From Thermasporomyces sp036564245 (GTDB taxonomy: Bacteria; Actinomycetota; Actinomycetes; Propionibacteriales; Actinopolymorphaceae), in contig DATCKU010000092.1 of the NCBI GenBank assembly GCA_036564245.1, positions 34,812-98,811 of the forward strand: a stretch of 64,000 nucleotides of DNA. Reading direction: 5' to 3'. Below are positions 9,744 through 18,491 of the stretch, piece by piece. A program made the position numbers and the translations under genes. Numbering within the stretch: the first letter of the stretch is position 1; every line of letters begins with the position of its first letter. Under the pieces are notes generated by a model. That model saw only the letters and a program-made list of their open reading frames with translations. It had not been told where the DNA came from and did no database searches.

Positions 9744-10547
9744 ATGAACGACATGCTGGCAGATGCTGGCGATAGGCCGGAACCGTTGCCGAGGTCAAGC
9801 TTGCCCGCGGAACGAGCAGAGGTGACAGGCATCCTTCGCAGGCTCGCCTCCGAACACTTGACGCTTGCAGTAACTGGTCTTTTCTCCCTGTGGTCGGTGA
9901 TCGTGCTGCTACGGGTGTCGGATTGGGATCCATTGACTGCGAAGGCGATCCTTGAACAGTCGGGAACTGCGAACGTTCTGCTCGGTACGCTTGTTTCGTT
10001 TATTACTGGCTACCTACCTAGTGCAATAGCCATAACAATCAGAGTTCTGCTCCATGAGCATGCTGCGGGTCGTCGGAAACTTAATGTATGGGCATTCTCC
10101 GGACTTTTATGCTGCGGAGGTATTCTGCTAGCGCGGGCAAATTTTCTGTGGGGACTATCTTTCGGTCTGCTGATGGTCATTTCTCTTGCATCTGGTGAAT
10201 GGCGGTGGCATGGCGCCTAGCGGGCCTGGAATGTACTGGCTACGATCATCGCCTGCGTGTTCGGGTTTATTGGATACGTACCCGGTGCGATGGGCTGGAT
10301 GCCTTCAGAAGTCGTGACTCTGAAGTCCGAAAAGAAGCTCGTCGGCTATGTGCTTCATGACGGTGGCGATGAGCGCTGGGCAATCCTCAAAATGAAACCG
10401 CGAGTTGTCGTTTATGTAGACGGGAAGCAAATCGCATCTCGAGCCTTGTGCGTGGAACCCGTGCCTTGGTTCTTGAGTCGACGTTTTCCGCGCCTGGAAG
10501 AACCCATGCGGCGGTACGAATTGTGCCCTACCAAGCGGTCGAGCTAG
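9744..10547 (+). pseudogene. Multi-pass membrane protein interrupted by in-frame TAG
   Basis: ATG 9744 has AGGGGAG 6 bases upstream. The frame runs 158 codons with four hydrophobic segments (about residues 39-60, 72-100, 116-132 and 135-152), then stops at TAG 10218-10220. The same frame stays open for another 108 codons to TAG 10545 and begins at once with a fifth hydrophobic segment, NVLATIIACVFGFIGYV, followed by a soluble tail with a beta-rich pattern and the end RRYELCPTKRSS. The two parts fit one 266-residue protein of unknown family cut by a single nonsense change. It could also be two small proteins (the second from GTG 10257) or a readthrough product. Base composition is less GC-rich than in the neighbours, which fits acquired DNA. 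Confidence 0.6.
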
Positions 10548-10820
10548 CTCGGATTCTCTTATCGCCGGCGGGCACCGGGGGGCACCGCACTTGGCAGCCT
10601 GAGCAGTCGGTTTCCCTCGTGGCTGATCGTGGGTCTTCGAGCGTCGCCGCCCGCAAAGCGACAGGCCCGCGACGCCAATTCGTGTGGCTGTCGAGGCTGT
10701 CTCGCCGACCTAGGTCAAGGAAGGCCGGACCGGTGCTCGGCTTCCACCTCTGTGGTGGCACTTCCCGCACCCCACGTTTGGAACGTGGTCTGCCTCAGGC
10801 GAGCCACTACAGCTGCCACT
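10548..10820. other. Non-coding or decayed stretch upstream of integrase fossil
   Basis: No frame here shows a recognisable protein. Together with the integrase remnant that follows, it probably represents the lost core of that gene scrambled by several indels. Confidence 0.35.
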
Positions 10821-11055
10821 CTCCGTGATCTTCGGCACATCCACGCGGCGACACTCCTTCTCAGCGGCACGCCTGTTCATGTCGTCGCGGCGCGTCTGGG
10901 TCATGCTGACGGTGATCACTCCCCGTGCTTATGCCTGTGTGATCGACGATCATGCTGCTGGGGTGGCTGATCGGTTCGCCCAAGCCGTTGATCTTGACGG
11001 GGGAGATCCGCTGAACAGGGATGAGTCCTCGGCGGCTGCGCCCCCGCCGGGTTAG
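10821..11055 (+). pseudogene. Tyrosine recombinase (phage/ICE integrase) C-terminal fossil
   Basis: In one frame from 10821 the translation reads LRDLRHIHAATLLLSG followed by TPVHVVAARLGHA, the conserved box II of tyrosine integrases (normally HxLRH...LGH). After a frameshift near 10910 a second frame continues with TPRAYACVIDDHAAGV and ADRFAQAVD to a TAG at 11053. That matches the usual C-terminal segment with the nucleophile Tyr, here in the AYACVI motif. The first catalytic His is Arg here and the N-terminal two thirds cannot be found. The gene points at tRNA-Thr only 72 bp away, the usual position of an integrase next to its attachment site, so this marks an old integrated element that has lost mobility. 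Confidence 0.7.
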
Positions 11056-11126
11056 CAGAGTCGTCAGCAAGCGGTTGAAGATGAGAAGGATACCCAGGCC
11101 GGAGCCGCTCTGACCTGGGCGTTTGC

Positions 11127-11202
11127 TGGAGCCAGCGATGGGACTCGAACCCATAACCGCCCGATTACAAGTCGGGTGCGCTGCCAGTTGCGCCACGCTG
11201 GC
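11127..11202 (-). tRNA. tRNA-Thr(TGT)
   Basis: Read on the minus strand the segment folds as a full cloverleaf: 7-bp acceptor stem GCCAGCG/CGCTGGC, D stem GCGC/GCGC, anticodon stem CCCGA/TCGGG around loop CTTGTAA, and T arm ATGGG-TTCGAGT-CCCAT. Loop positions 34-36 are TGT, which reads ACA (Thr). The body is 73 nt (11130-11202) with discriminator T, and CCA is encoded (11127-11129). The 3' end faces the integrase fossil, so this gene was probably the attachment site of the decayed element to its left. Confidence 0.93.
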
Positions 11203-11363
11203 GAGATCGGCACAAGCTTATCTGGACTCGGCTTGCCCGTGCGGCTCGGCCCGCTTCCCGAGCCCAAGCCTCACATAACGGGCATAACTTGCATAACCCC
11301 AGCCCGCTCGGTGCCAACAAGAGACGCTAGCGCGGGACAATCCGGGCCGGATAAAGGATCTTC

Positions 11364-11646
11364 ATGGTGGTACGCACTCACGAGCCTGACGGATACGACT
11401 GTCCGATCTGCCGCTTGCTCCGCGGGGAGGCGACGTCGCTGACGACACCGGACAACATCGTTCGCCGCGAGGAGCAGACTGCAGTGATCGTTCCTCCCCC
11501 ACTGGTGGGTGGGCAACCCAGAACACCATGAGCCTGCCGGTGGTCAGGACATGTGGCATTTCCACATCCACGTCATTCCGCTCTGGAAAGGCGATGCGTT
11601 CTTCTGCGGCGAGCACGTCATGCGTCTCGCAACGCTCTCCAAGTAG
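11364..11646 (+). pseudogene. HIT-family hydrolase, internally deleted and frameshifted
   Basis: From ATG 11364 the frame gives DGYDCPICRLLRGEATS, then NIVRREEQTAVIVPP, the N-terminal part of actinobacterial histidine-triad proteins with a CxxC. A shift near 11493 is needed to continue as WWVGNPEHHEPAGGQDMWHF, and that frame carries on to HIHVIPLWKGDAFF and TAG 11644. HFHIHV is the histidine triad HxHxH active site. Between GNP and EPAGGQ intact relatives have some 60 or more residues (the VPVEHHENLYDLP region) that are missing. The gene therefore carries both a deletion and a frameshift and cannot make a working nucleotide hydrolase or transferase. It lies just right of tRNA-Thr, so decay extends past the attachment site. 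Confidence 0.7.
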
Positions 11647-11748
11647 CATGAGCACGCGGCGAAGCTCCGGGCCGCCAGGAGCTGGTCGACATAGTGCCAG
11701 GCTGGAAGGCTCAATCCTCCAGGCTAGGAGGCTTGACCCTCGGGCGGG

Positions 11749-12682
11749 TCAGAGCTCGTCGAGCCCGACGAGTCTCAGGTCATGCTGGTCGACCGACAGG
11801 GCAGCATGCAGAGGCCTCTTGTGCGCGAGACCGACGATCGCCAAGACACGTCCGCCGGGCGCGAACGCGGTGATGGTGCGCAGACGTGCGGCCATGTACA
11901 GGTTTCGCGTTCGCCATTGGGCGAGCCTGATCCGGTTGACCGGAAAGGCATCTACTATTCGTACGAGGACACCACTCTCGACTTCTTCAGACTCAGTGAC
12001 CCTGTCGTCGCTGTTGAGCAGTTCCCAGTACGGCCAGATGTTCTCCTTCAACACGTCGGCCGGAGGATCGGAGCGGTCCACCAACGGTTCGACGAGGTCC
12101 TGGTAGCCGGCCGCGCACAATCGCTCCCACCAGTCTTGGCCGGCGAGGTTCAGACATTCCAGTCCTGTGTGGTCGTCGAAGTGATGCAGCCGATCGAGCC
12201 CTAGTTGACGGGCAAGAGGTACGGCGACCCGTGCAACCTCGCCGACCTGGGCGGCGTGGCGTGCAAGCGCCTCCTGCACGTCCGGCGGGAGGTGGGAAGA
12301 ATGGTCGGCTGCAAGGAGGGCATTCCAAGGCTCAAAGGCGATGAGCCATGCGAGCACGCGGTCTTCTGCGGACGTCTCAGGCGCGGTGGCGATTCGAGCG
12401 GCCTCCGGCCGAGGCCAGGATCGGTGATGACGTCCGATGGCGGCCAGCTCACGCGCGGCATCAATGCCACCGACGTCAAGGCTCTCGTAGATTTCCCCCT
12501 TCCCTCGTGCACGCATCGACCAACTCGCCCGGAAGTTGCTCCACCGCGATGACGTCAGGCTTCCACCTGGCGAGTCTCTCGATTGCGGGAGCCAGTGCGG
12601 CATCCTGTACTCGGTCGGTGAGATGCGCGATGCCGAGGACGAGGAGTTCGGTAGGGCGGGTGCTCTTTGATTGACCCTTCAC
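11749..12682 (-). pseudogene. DUF5694-like protein, frameshifted
   Basis: The N-terminal part is read from GTG 12682, with GGAGG 8 bases upstream: TELLVLGIAHLTDRVQDAAL, then ARWKPDVIAVEQLPGELVD. This matches the start of DUF5694-type proteins, which resemble TraB/ChaN-like domains. That frame ends soon after. The rest continues in another frame from about 12540 leftwards as EIYESLDVGGIDAARELAAI to GLAHKRPLHAALSVDQHDLR and TGA 11749. The switch falls at a run of five C (12495-12499, GGGGG in the gene). One base gained or lost there would restore a protein of about 310 residues. It may be a real mutation, a sequencing error or programmed slippage. Function of the family is unknown. Confidence 0.6.
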
Positions 12683-12886
12683 GCGGCTCACCTCCGACAT
12701 GCACCACATCCAATAGCGACTCGCCCTCTACTGCAAGGGGCCTCCGCACGCGAAAGATAGGAGCGCCGATCTGCCGTACAATCCGCCAATGACCTGGTCA
12801 GGTTGGACGATGGAGCGCGGACGACGCTCGCACCTCCCGGTGACCATCTGCATGCATCGTCGTGACACCCCACGGGATGATCGACT

Positions 12887-13804
12887 GTGACCGCAGTGAA
12901 AGACGTGGTCAGAAGGCTGCCGATGGGGCCCGGGGTCTATCGGTTCCGTGATTCCGCCGGCCGAGTGCTGTACATCGGGAGAGCCAGTAATCTGCGTCGC
13001 AGAGTCCAGTCGTACTGGACGAACCTCGGCGACCGTCCGCGGTTGGCACCGATGGTTCGCCGCATCAGCCGAGTCGAAGCCGTCTTGTGTGACTCCGAGC
13101 ACGAGGCGGCCTGGCTGGAACGCAACCTGTTGCAACACTCGATGCCTCGCTGGAATCGAGCCGATGGGGGGATGGAAGTCGTCGGCTACATCCGGCTCGA
13201 GACTGGAGCGGCAGGATCCGGCCTGCGATTCGTGCATGAGATCACGCCAAAGGCACGCCACTTCGGGCCCTACCTCGGAGGTCTACGGGTCCGGCAGGCG
13301 ATCTCGGCGATTCGTCGCGTCCTGCCGTTGGAGTACGCCACTGCCAGCAGTGGGTCTGCACGTGCATTCGGACAGCTGCTTGGCATCGGTCCGGATGATC
13401 GCGAGGAGCTCGAGCAGCGGTTGATCGCCGTGTTGGAACGTGATCCGGCGGCGGTGGCGGCGTTACGCGCCGAGTTGGTGCGTCGGAGGGATGCTGCGGC
13501 GTCAAAGCTCCAGTTCGAACTCGCAGCCAAGCTGCATGAGGAGATCGCGGCATTTGACTGGATTGTCGCAGAGCAGAAGGCGGCATTACTGGACTCATGT
13601 GATGTCGACATCCACGGCTGGGCTGACGGGGTCCTCGTGCGGTTCGAGGTACGTCGCGGTCGCATGTGTACGTGGACGCAACGAGCCGTTTCAGAAAAGA
13701 AGGCTCGCGACCGAGTGGCTGAGACGCCTGTGCTGTGGCGGACTTTCGCGCAACGCAATGCCGAGCTTGCTGCACTGCTCGTGCGTAGTGCGAAAGTTGC
13801 GTGA
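12887..13804 (+). CDS. UvrC-like GIY-YIG nuclease with UVR motif
   Basis: 305 residues, GTG start. Residues 14-90 form a GIY-YIG domain: GPGVYRFRDSAGRVLYIGRA, then the helix NLRRRVQSY, and Glu in ESEHEAAWLERN-like context (SEHEAAWLERNLL). Residues 195-235 (LRAELVRRRDAAASKLQFEL and onwards) look like the UVR helix hairpin by which UvrC contacts UvrB. The protein lacks the C-terminal RNase H-like endonuclease and HhH domains of full UvrC, which is about 600 residues. It resembles the short UvrC paralogues and Cho-type 3' incision nucleases, so nicking on one side of a lesion is the likely role. It stands alone between unrelated genes. Confidence 0.85.
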   Translation: MTAVKDVVRRLPMGPGVYRFRDSAGRVLYIGRASNLRRRVQSYWTNLGDRPRLAPMVRRISRVEAVLCDSEHEAAWLERNLLQHSMPRWNRADGGMEVVGYIRLETGAAGSGLRFVHEITPKARHFGPYLGGLRVRQAISAIRRVLPLEYATASSGSARAFGQLLGIGPDDREELEQRLIAVLERDPAAVAALRAELVRRRDAAASKLQFELAAKLHEEIAAFDWIVAEQKAALLDSCDVDIHGWADGVLVRFEVRRGRMCTWTQRAVSEKKARDRVAETPVLWRTFAQRNAELAALLVRSAKVA

Positions 13805-13919
13805 GGGAAAGATCCCGCGGCCGGCGGCGACGAGACACATGTCACATCTGCGCCCGTCACATCGTGTGGCTCAGGTCCGTCAAGGAGGTGTGCAACGACA
13901 CGCTGAAGGAGATCACACG

Positions 13920-14393
13920 ATGGAAGTTCGCTTGAACTTGTTCGGTAACTCGACTGGACGCGAGTTCGCAAAGCACTTGAGGACGGCGTACAAGGTGCTC
14001 GCTCAGTCGACCCTCCCGCTCGCGACGCAGCACCTGGTGATGCTCCGTGCGAGCCAGATCAACGGGTGTGGCTTCTGCGTCGACATGCACACCAAGGACG
14101 CGATAGCGGCTGGCGAAAGCGTGCAGCGCCTCAACCTCGTCGCGGCCTGGCGGGAAGCCACGGTGTTCACTGAGGCCGAGCGGGCCGCGCTGGAACTCGC
14201 GGAGCAGGGCACCCGCATCGCGGATGCGGCTGGTGGGGTCACCGACGAGGCCTGGGCGAACGCCGCCAAGCACTACGACGAAGAGCAGCTCAGCGCTCTG
14301 GTCTGCGTGATCGCCATCATCAACGCCTTCAACCGGGCGAACGTCATCGTCCGGAACCCGGCCGGTGACTACCAGCCCGGTCAGCTCGGGTGA
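13920..14393 (+). CDS. Carboxymuconolactone decarboxylase (AhpD-like) family protein
   Basis: 157 residues. The frame is open upstream, but AAGGAG 8 bases before ATG 13920 fixes the start. An all-helical CMD fold is indicated, with the redox motif NGCGFCVDMHTKDA at about residues 50-63: CxxC plus the following His, as in AhpD alkylhydroperoxidase. The motif is typical of proteins that reduce peroxides through a thiol pair, not of the ring-cleavage decarboxylase itself. In actinomycetes such genes are often controlled by ECF sigma factors; none is adjacent here. Downstream is a small unrelated gene on the opposite strand. Confidence 0.9.
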   Translation: MEVRLNLFGNSTGREFAKHLRTAYKVLAQSTLPLATQHLVMLRASQINGCGFCVDMHTKDAIAAGESVQRLNLVAAWREATVFTEAERAALELAEQGTRIADAAGGVTDEAWANAAKHYDEEQLSALVCVIAIINAFNRANVIVRNPAGDYQPGQLG

Positions 14394-14515
14394 CGGGACC
14401 CTCGCTCGGAACTCCTCCGACGTCCTGATTGGGGCGCGGGAGCAGGGTTCCAACCGCTGAGGTCATGTCAGGGGTACACCAGGGGCCGACGACCAGGAGG
14501 CTCCACCGAGACCAT

Positions 14516-14722
14516 CTAGTCGGGCTCCGTTGGGGAGTCGGACTGATTCCACAGCTCCACGTAACGAGTGGCGCCACATGCCCGGCAGTAGGTCTCGATG
14601 GCCTCTTCGTCGGCCCAGGTGTGCCCGTAGTCGCGGCACAGCACCGGGATGAGGCGCGGCAGGCTGATCACGATACGCCGGCGGCGGCTGCGGGTGAACT
14701 CGAAGTCAATGTCATCAGCCAT
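14516..14722 (-). CDS. Small Cys/His protein, possible zinc ribbon
   Basis: 68 residues if started at ATG 14722 (MADDIDFEFTRSRRRR); a longer start at 14761 is possible. No strong ribosome site is visible for either. The core LCRDYGHTWADEEAIETYCR ACG has Cys, His and a CxxC spaced as in the small actinobacterial zinc-ribbon proteins of unknown role. A basic cluster precedes it and an acidic tail ends it. I consider it a real gene because of the conserved pattern, but no function can be given. Confidence 0.5.
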   Translation of the reverse strand: MADDIDFEFTRSRRRRIVISLPRLIPVLCRDYGHTWADEEAIETYCRACGATRYVELWNQSDSPTEPD

Positions 14723-14985
14723 GGCGGGGATCATAGCCATCGCGTGAGGAATGAGCATCACCCCGATACCTCTGAGGAGGACAGCGGGACACTGCCGGAA
14801 CCGGACACGGTCGGTGGACGGCGATGCGTGATGGCGTGTCGTGGATGATCACTTCTACGTGGCCGCAAGCGTCCTCGCTCAGACGTTCGAGCGACGAGCG
14901 CTCCGTCCCGTCTGTCGTTACGAGGACGCAGCAAGGCAACGAACAGCGCAGTAAGACGGGGAGTCAACGATGCCAGGTCGACGCG

Positions 14986-16692
14986 CTATGCGCGTTGAAC
15001 GTGCCTGGTCCACTCGGTGACGACGTCCGCAAGCACCGACAGGGGCAGATTGCCGTGTGAGAGAAGTGTGCGGTGGAAGTCGGCGAGTACGAAGTCGCTC
15101 CCGAGGCCTGCAGCCGCCTGCTCGCGGAGCCGCTGAATCTCCAGCCTGCCGACCATGTAGCCCAACGCCTGACCTGGCCGGGCGATGTATCGGTCGACCT
15201 CGTTCTCGATGTTCTTCCGGGTGAGCGCGCTGTGCTCCTCCATGAAGCGAACCGCCCGGTCGCGGCTCCACCCGAAGGCGTGCATCCCGGTGTCGACGAC
15301 GAGCCGACACGCCCGCCAGAAGTCGAAGGAGACCATGCCGAGACGGTAGAGGTCGCTTGTGTAAAGACCCATCTCGTCGGCGAGTCGCTCGGTGTAAAGT
15401 GCCCAGCCTTCGGTGAACGCGGTGGCACGCGCGTGACGTCGATAGTCGCAGAGCTCGGGAAGCTCCCACAGCAAAGCCAGCTGGGTGTGGTGGCCGGGTA
15501 CCGACTCATGGAAGGTCAAGGCCTGCAGCTCGAACCGCGGTCGTGTCTCAGGCTGGTGAGTGTTCAGCCAGAAGCGACCTGGCCGTGTTCCGTCGACACT
15601 CGGCCATTGGTAGTAGCCGAGATTGCCGCTTTCCGCCTCATATATCGACTGCTCGAGCACCTCACAGCCGATCCGTGGCACGATACCGAGCCAGCGGGGG
15701 GAGGCCTCCTCGGCTCGCGCAAGCGCCGACTTCGCCCCGTCGAGCATGTCCGCGGCGCTCGTGAAGCGAAGGGATTCGTCCGTACGAAGCCTGCTGATGA
15801 TGTCGGCGAAGTCGTTGACTCCGAGGACCGCGGCACCACGGGCGCGCATCTCCTCGATGAGTCGTTCGACAAGTTCGAGACCTAAGCGGTGCAACTCCTC
15901 GACGCTGTGGTCGGTCGTGGTGTGCGTCGCCGCAAGCCGTTGGTACAGCTCGACGCCGTCGTCAAGCGCGGCCAGGCCAGGAGCGGTGTCCGGTCGCGCT
16001 GAGGGAAGAACGTCCTGCACCAGGTAGTCGTGGTACGCGGACAGAGCAGGACGTACGTCATCACGTACGACTTGCGCGACCCGATCACGCCAATCCGATG
16101 GGACCTCGTTGGTTTGCGGATTGATCTGAACGAGCGGGTCCTCCGAGATCTCGGTGGACAGGTAGCTGGCCACCTGCTCAGTGGCGGCCGTGACGAGACG
16201 CGCGACCGGCTGACGACCGGCAGACCTGCCGGCGTCGAGGCGGCGACGTGCTTCTGCGAGCCACGCCGGAACCTTGGCCAGGCGTTCCAGATAACCCGCA
16301 GCGTCAGCCGCTGTGCGCAAGGTGAGCTTCGGCAGGCTCACGATGAGCGTGGCCGCAGATCCCATGGAGGGCAGCGGAGTCACGGTGTATTCGACCGCTG
16401 CGGTATCGAGACCCACCAGTGCATCGGACGTCGTGCGAAGCAGGACCTGCCGGGTGATGCGTCGTTCCGGATCGAGGTGCCTGGGGTCGATGGCCTCTGC
16501 ACGCTTCTGGAAGCTCAGCAGCTCGCTCCGGCGGCGTTGCTCGCCCGCGACTGATACGTCAGGAAGGTCGCCGGCGTACTCGGGGTAGCCAATCTGACTG
16601 GCGTAGAGCGGCGACCACGCGAGGAGCGCGTGGAATGCCTCGTCGGCAAGACGATCGAGATCGCGAGCTGCAGTGGCGTCGTCGGTGCGCAT
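14986..16692 (-). CDS. DUF885 family protein, putative metallopeptidase
   Basis: 568 residues, close to the usual length of the family. The all-helical body carries a zinc-site-like FHESVPGHHTQLAL segment at about residue 400 (HExxxGHH type) and, some 30 residues on, FTEGWALYTERLADEMGLY, which supplies a Glu. These are the hallmarks of DUF885, related to M32-like and other gluzincin-like peptidases. No signal peptide is present, so it acts in the cytoplasm. The start MRTDDATAARDLDRLADEAF fits family N-termini. Substrate is unknown; members have been tied to peptide turnover. It stands alone between the zinc-ribbon gene and a DinB gene. Confidence 0.87.
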   Translation of the reverse strand: MRTDDATAARDLDRLADEAFHALLAWSPLYASQIGYPEYAGDLPDVSVAGEQRRRSELLSFQKRAEAIDPRHLDPERRITRQVLLRTTSDALVGLDTAAVEYTVTPLPSMGSAATLIVSLPKLTLRTAADAAGYLERLAKVPAWLAEARRRLDAGRSAGRQPVARLVTAATEQVASYLSTEISEDPLVQINPQTNEVPSDWRDRVAQVVRDDVRPALSAYHDYLVQDVLPSARPDTAPGLAALDDGVELYQRLAATHTTTDHSVEELHRLGLELVERLIEEMRARGAAVLGVNDFADIISRLRTDESLRFTSAADMLDGAKSALARAEEASPRWLGIVPRIGCEVLEQSIYEAESGNLGYYQWPSVDGTRPGRFWLNTHQPETRPRFELQALTFHESVPGHHTQLALLWELPELCDYRRHARATAFTEGWALYTERLADEMGLYTSDLYRLGMVSFDFWRACRLVVDTGMHAFGWSRDRAVRFMEEHSALTRKNIENEVDRYIARPGQALGYMVGRLEIQRLREQAAAGLGSDFVLADFHRTLLSHGNLPLSVLADVVTEWTRHVQRA

Positions 16693-16789
16693 CGCTGGCT
16701 ACCCTCAGCAGGTCGTACGTGGCAACGCTCATGAACCGTGCGGCGATCTCAGCAATTCTTCCGCGGAAGATGGCTAGCGGCCAGAACGG

Positions 16790-17395
16790 CTATCCGGTCT
16801 CGGCCGAGAGATCGCGGAAGCGGTCGGCCGCTTCCTGCACTCGTGCGACGTACTGCCGCCACTCCTGCTCTCCGCCGAAGCTGGCATAGTCGACGCCACC
16901 GGTGCCGTCGATGAGTTCGCGCACGACGTCGGCGTGGCCAGCGTGCTGTGCCGTTTCCCCGATCATCCGCAGGATTGCGCGTCGTAGCGTGAGGGCGCGT
17001 TTGCCTTCCGGCCACCAGGACACCTCCCCAGTGGCGTCGAGGTGGAGCTCGGCGATGGTCTGGTCGGCATGGGCGCAGGCTCGGTGGTACAGGCCGATGA
17101 TGTAGTCGCTCGACTCGTCTGGGGTCGCCCACATGTCAGCGCCCTGCCAGATCGTGCCGTCTTCCACCCACGACAACGATTCCGGCGCAGGCCGCTCGAA
17201 GACCTCGCCAAGGTAGCCGTATTCCACCCCGGCGAGATGCTTGACCAACCCGAGCAGGTTGGTGCCGGTGGGCGTCATCGGTCGGCGCAGGTCGTATTCC
17301 CCGAGGCCTTCGAGCTTACGGATCAAGCCATCTCGTGCTGCCTGCAACTGCATCTGCAGGGCAGACTTCTCGGATTCGTCATGAGAACATTCCAT
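16790..17395 (-). CDS. DinB family protein (DUF664 type)
   Basis: 201 residues. The fold is a four-helix DinB bundle: GLVKHLAGVEYGYLGEVF (about residues 50-67) gives the first metal His, and MIGETAQHAGHADVVRELID (about 143-162) gives the paired His residues of the HxxxH type site. Members bind a divalent metal and include mycothiol-, bacillithiol- and glutathione-dependent transferases, as well as many uncharacterised proteins. It lies just downstream of the SRPBCC and ArsR genes on the same strand, a grouping often seen in actinomycetes. The 117-bp gap leaves open whether it is in the same transcript. Confidence 0.88.
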   Translation of the reverse strand: MECSHDESEKSALQMQLQAARDGLIRKLEGLGEYDLRRPMTPTGTNLLGLVKHLAGVEYGYLGEVFERPAPESLSWVEDGTIWQGADMWATPDESSDYIIGLYHRACAHADQTIAELHLDATGEVSWWPEGKRALTLRRAILRMIGETAQHAGHADVVRELIDGTGGVDYASFGGEQEWRQYVARVQEAADRFRDLSAETG

Positions 17396-17512
17396 TGGTT
17401 CATGTAACCACCATGCACCGACAACGCAGGAGTCGCGAGGTGGAAGTGAGCCAGCACCGGTAGGCCACGAGTCCCGGGTCCTCGCGGCCTACCTGATGTG
17501 TGGGCGCTTCGG

Positions 17513-18016
17513 TCAACGAAGCGACACCGCCACCTCTTCGAGGAGATCCAGCGCATCCTGTAGGCCGGCCTCCATACCCGAGGCAATGATCGCGTCACGA
17601 ACTTCCTTGCTGGGCGCTTTCGTCTCGATCGTGACGGTCGTACGACCGTCAACTTCGATCAACGTCAGAGTGTTGACCGTACCGACCTCGGGTTGGCCTT
17701 CTTCCTGAGGCGCACCCTCGAACACCTCCGTCGACACGATCCGTTCGTTCGGAACGATCTCGCGGTATTCGCCGTGGAAGGCGACCTCCGTGCCGTCTGG
17801 AGTGACCATCACGTACCGCCACCTGCCGCCCACCCGTAGGTCGATCTCGCAGACCGTCACCTCGCCACGTTTGGCGTTCCACCAACGCTTGACCAGTTCG
17901 GGTGTCGTCCATGCCTTGTAGACGAGGTGCTTGGGTGCGTCGAACTCGCGGGTGACGAGGATTGTCTCGTCGTCTGGGAGTGTGACTTTTGCGGTTCCTC
18001 TACTTGTCATGTCCAT
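17513..18016 (-). CDS. SRPBCC (AHSA1-type) domain protein
   Basis: 167 residues from ATG 18016, which has GGAAGG 5 bases upstream; a second ATG at 18010 is also possible. The typical AHSA1/START-like pattern is seen: TREFDAPKHLVYKAWTTPEL then KRWW near residue 45, GGRWRYVMVTPDG, and a C-terminal helix with GLQDALDLLEEV. Such proteins form a hydrophobic cavity. When encoded next to an ArsR regulator they are co-expressed and sometimes called polyketide-cyclase/dehydrase-like. It overlaps the upstream ArsR gene by 17 bp, so translation is probably coupled. The ligand is unknown. Confidence 0.9.
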   Translation of the reverse strand: MDMTSRGTAKVTLPDDETILVTREFDAPKHLVYKAWTTPELVKRWWNAKRGEVTVCEIDLRVGGRWRYVMVTPDGTEVAFHGEYREIVPNERIVSTEVFEGAPQEEGQPEVGTVNTLTLIEVDGRTTVTIETKAPSKEVRDAIIASGMEAGLQDALDLLEEVAVSLR

Positions 18017-18356
18017 CTGCTCCTTCCTCTTGTCGTTTGAGTTCGTCCAAGACGACATCCAGCTGCTCGAACCGCTCGGACCAGGTCTTCTCGTACTTGC
18101 TGACCCAGTCATGGACCGGTTTGAGAGCGTGTCCGTTCAGTCGATAGAGCCGTTGTCGCCCGTCCTCGCGCACGGTGACCAGGTCGACCTCCCGGAGGAC
18201 ACGCAGGTGCTTCGACACCTGTGGTTGCGCCAGGCCGAGTATGCGTACGAGATCGTTCACCGACCGTTCACCGTCGGCGAGTGCATCGAGGATCTCCCGC
18301 CGCCGAGGCTCGGCGATCGCGTTGAACGCATCTGTTGTTGTCGGTGCCCGGGCCAT
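18000..18356 (-). CDS. ArsR family winged-helix regulator
   Basis: 118 residues. The frame continues upstream, but MARAPTTTDAFNAIAEPRRR from ATG 18356 is the natural family start. It shows the ArsR fold: AIAEPRRREILDALADGERS (about residues 12-31), recognition helix LAQPQVSKHLRVLREVDLV, and the wing REDGRQRLYRLN. It lacks the metal-site CxC motif of arsenic sensors, so it belongs to the non-metal ArsR group paired with SRPBCC proteins. It probably autoregulates this small operon. The AT-rich stretch at 18360-18400 upstream is the likely promoter and operator region. Confidence 0.9.
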   Translation of the reverse strand: MARAPTTTDAFNAIAEPRRREILDALADGERSVNDLVRILGLAQPQVSKHLRVLREVDLVTVREDGRQRLYRLNGHALKPVHDWVSKYEKTWSERFEQLDVVLDELKRQEEGADGHDK

Positions 18357-18491
18357 GACACAGCATCGTATTCCCATATCGGAATATATGCAACCATGAC
18401 CACTGAGTTGGGCGTTGTGACAAAGATTCACGATGCGCAGCCACTGTGGGATACTTTGATCACAAGACTGCGGCGCGCTCGGGAGGATTCA

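Noticed and set aside
15073..15885. Long plus-strand ORF opposite the DUF885 gene
   Set aside because: Its translation shows no family pattern and mirrors the codon structure of the well-supported minus-strand gene; such antisense ORFs are routine in GC-rich DNA.
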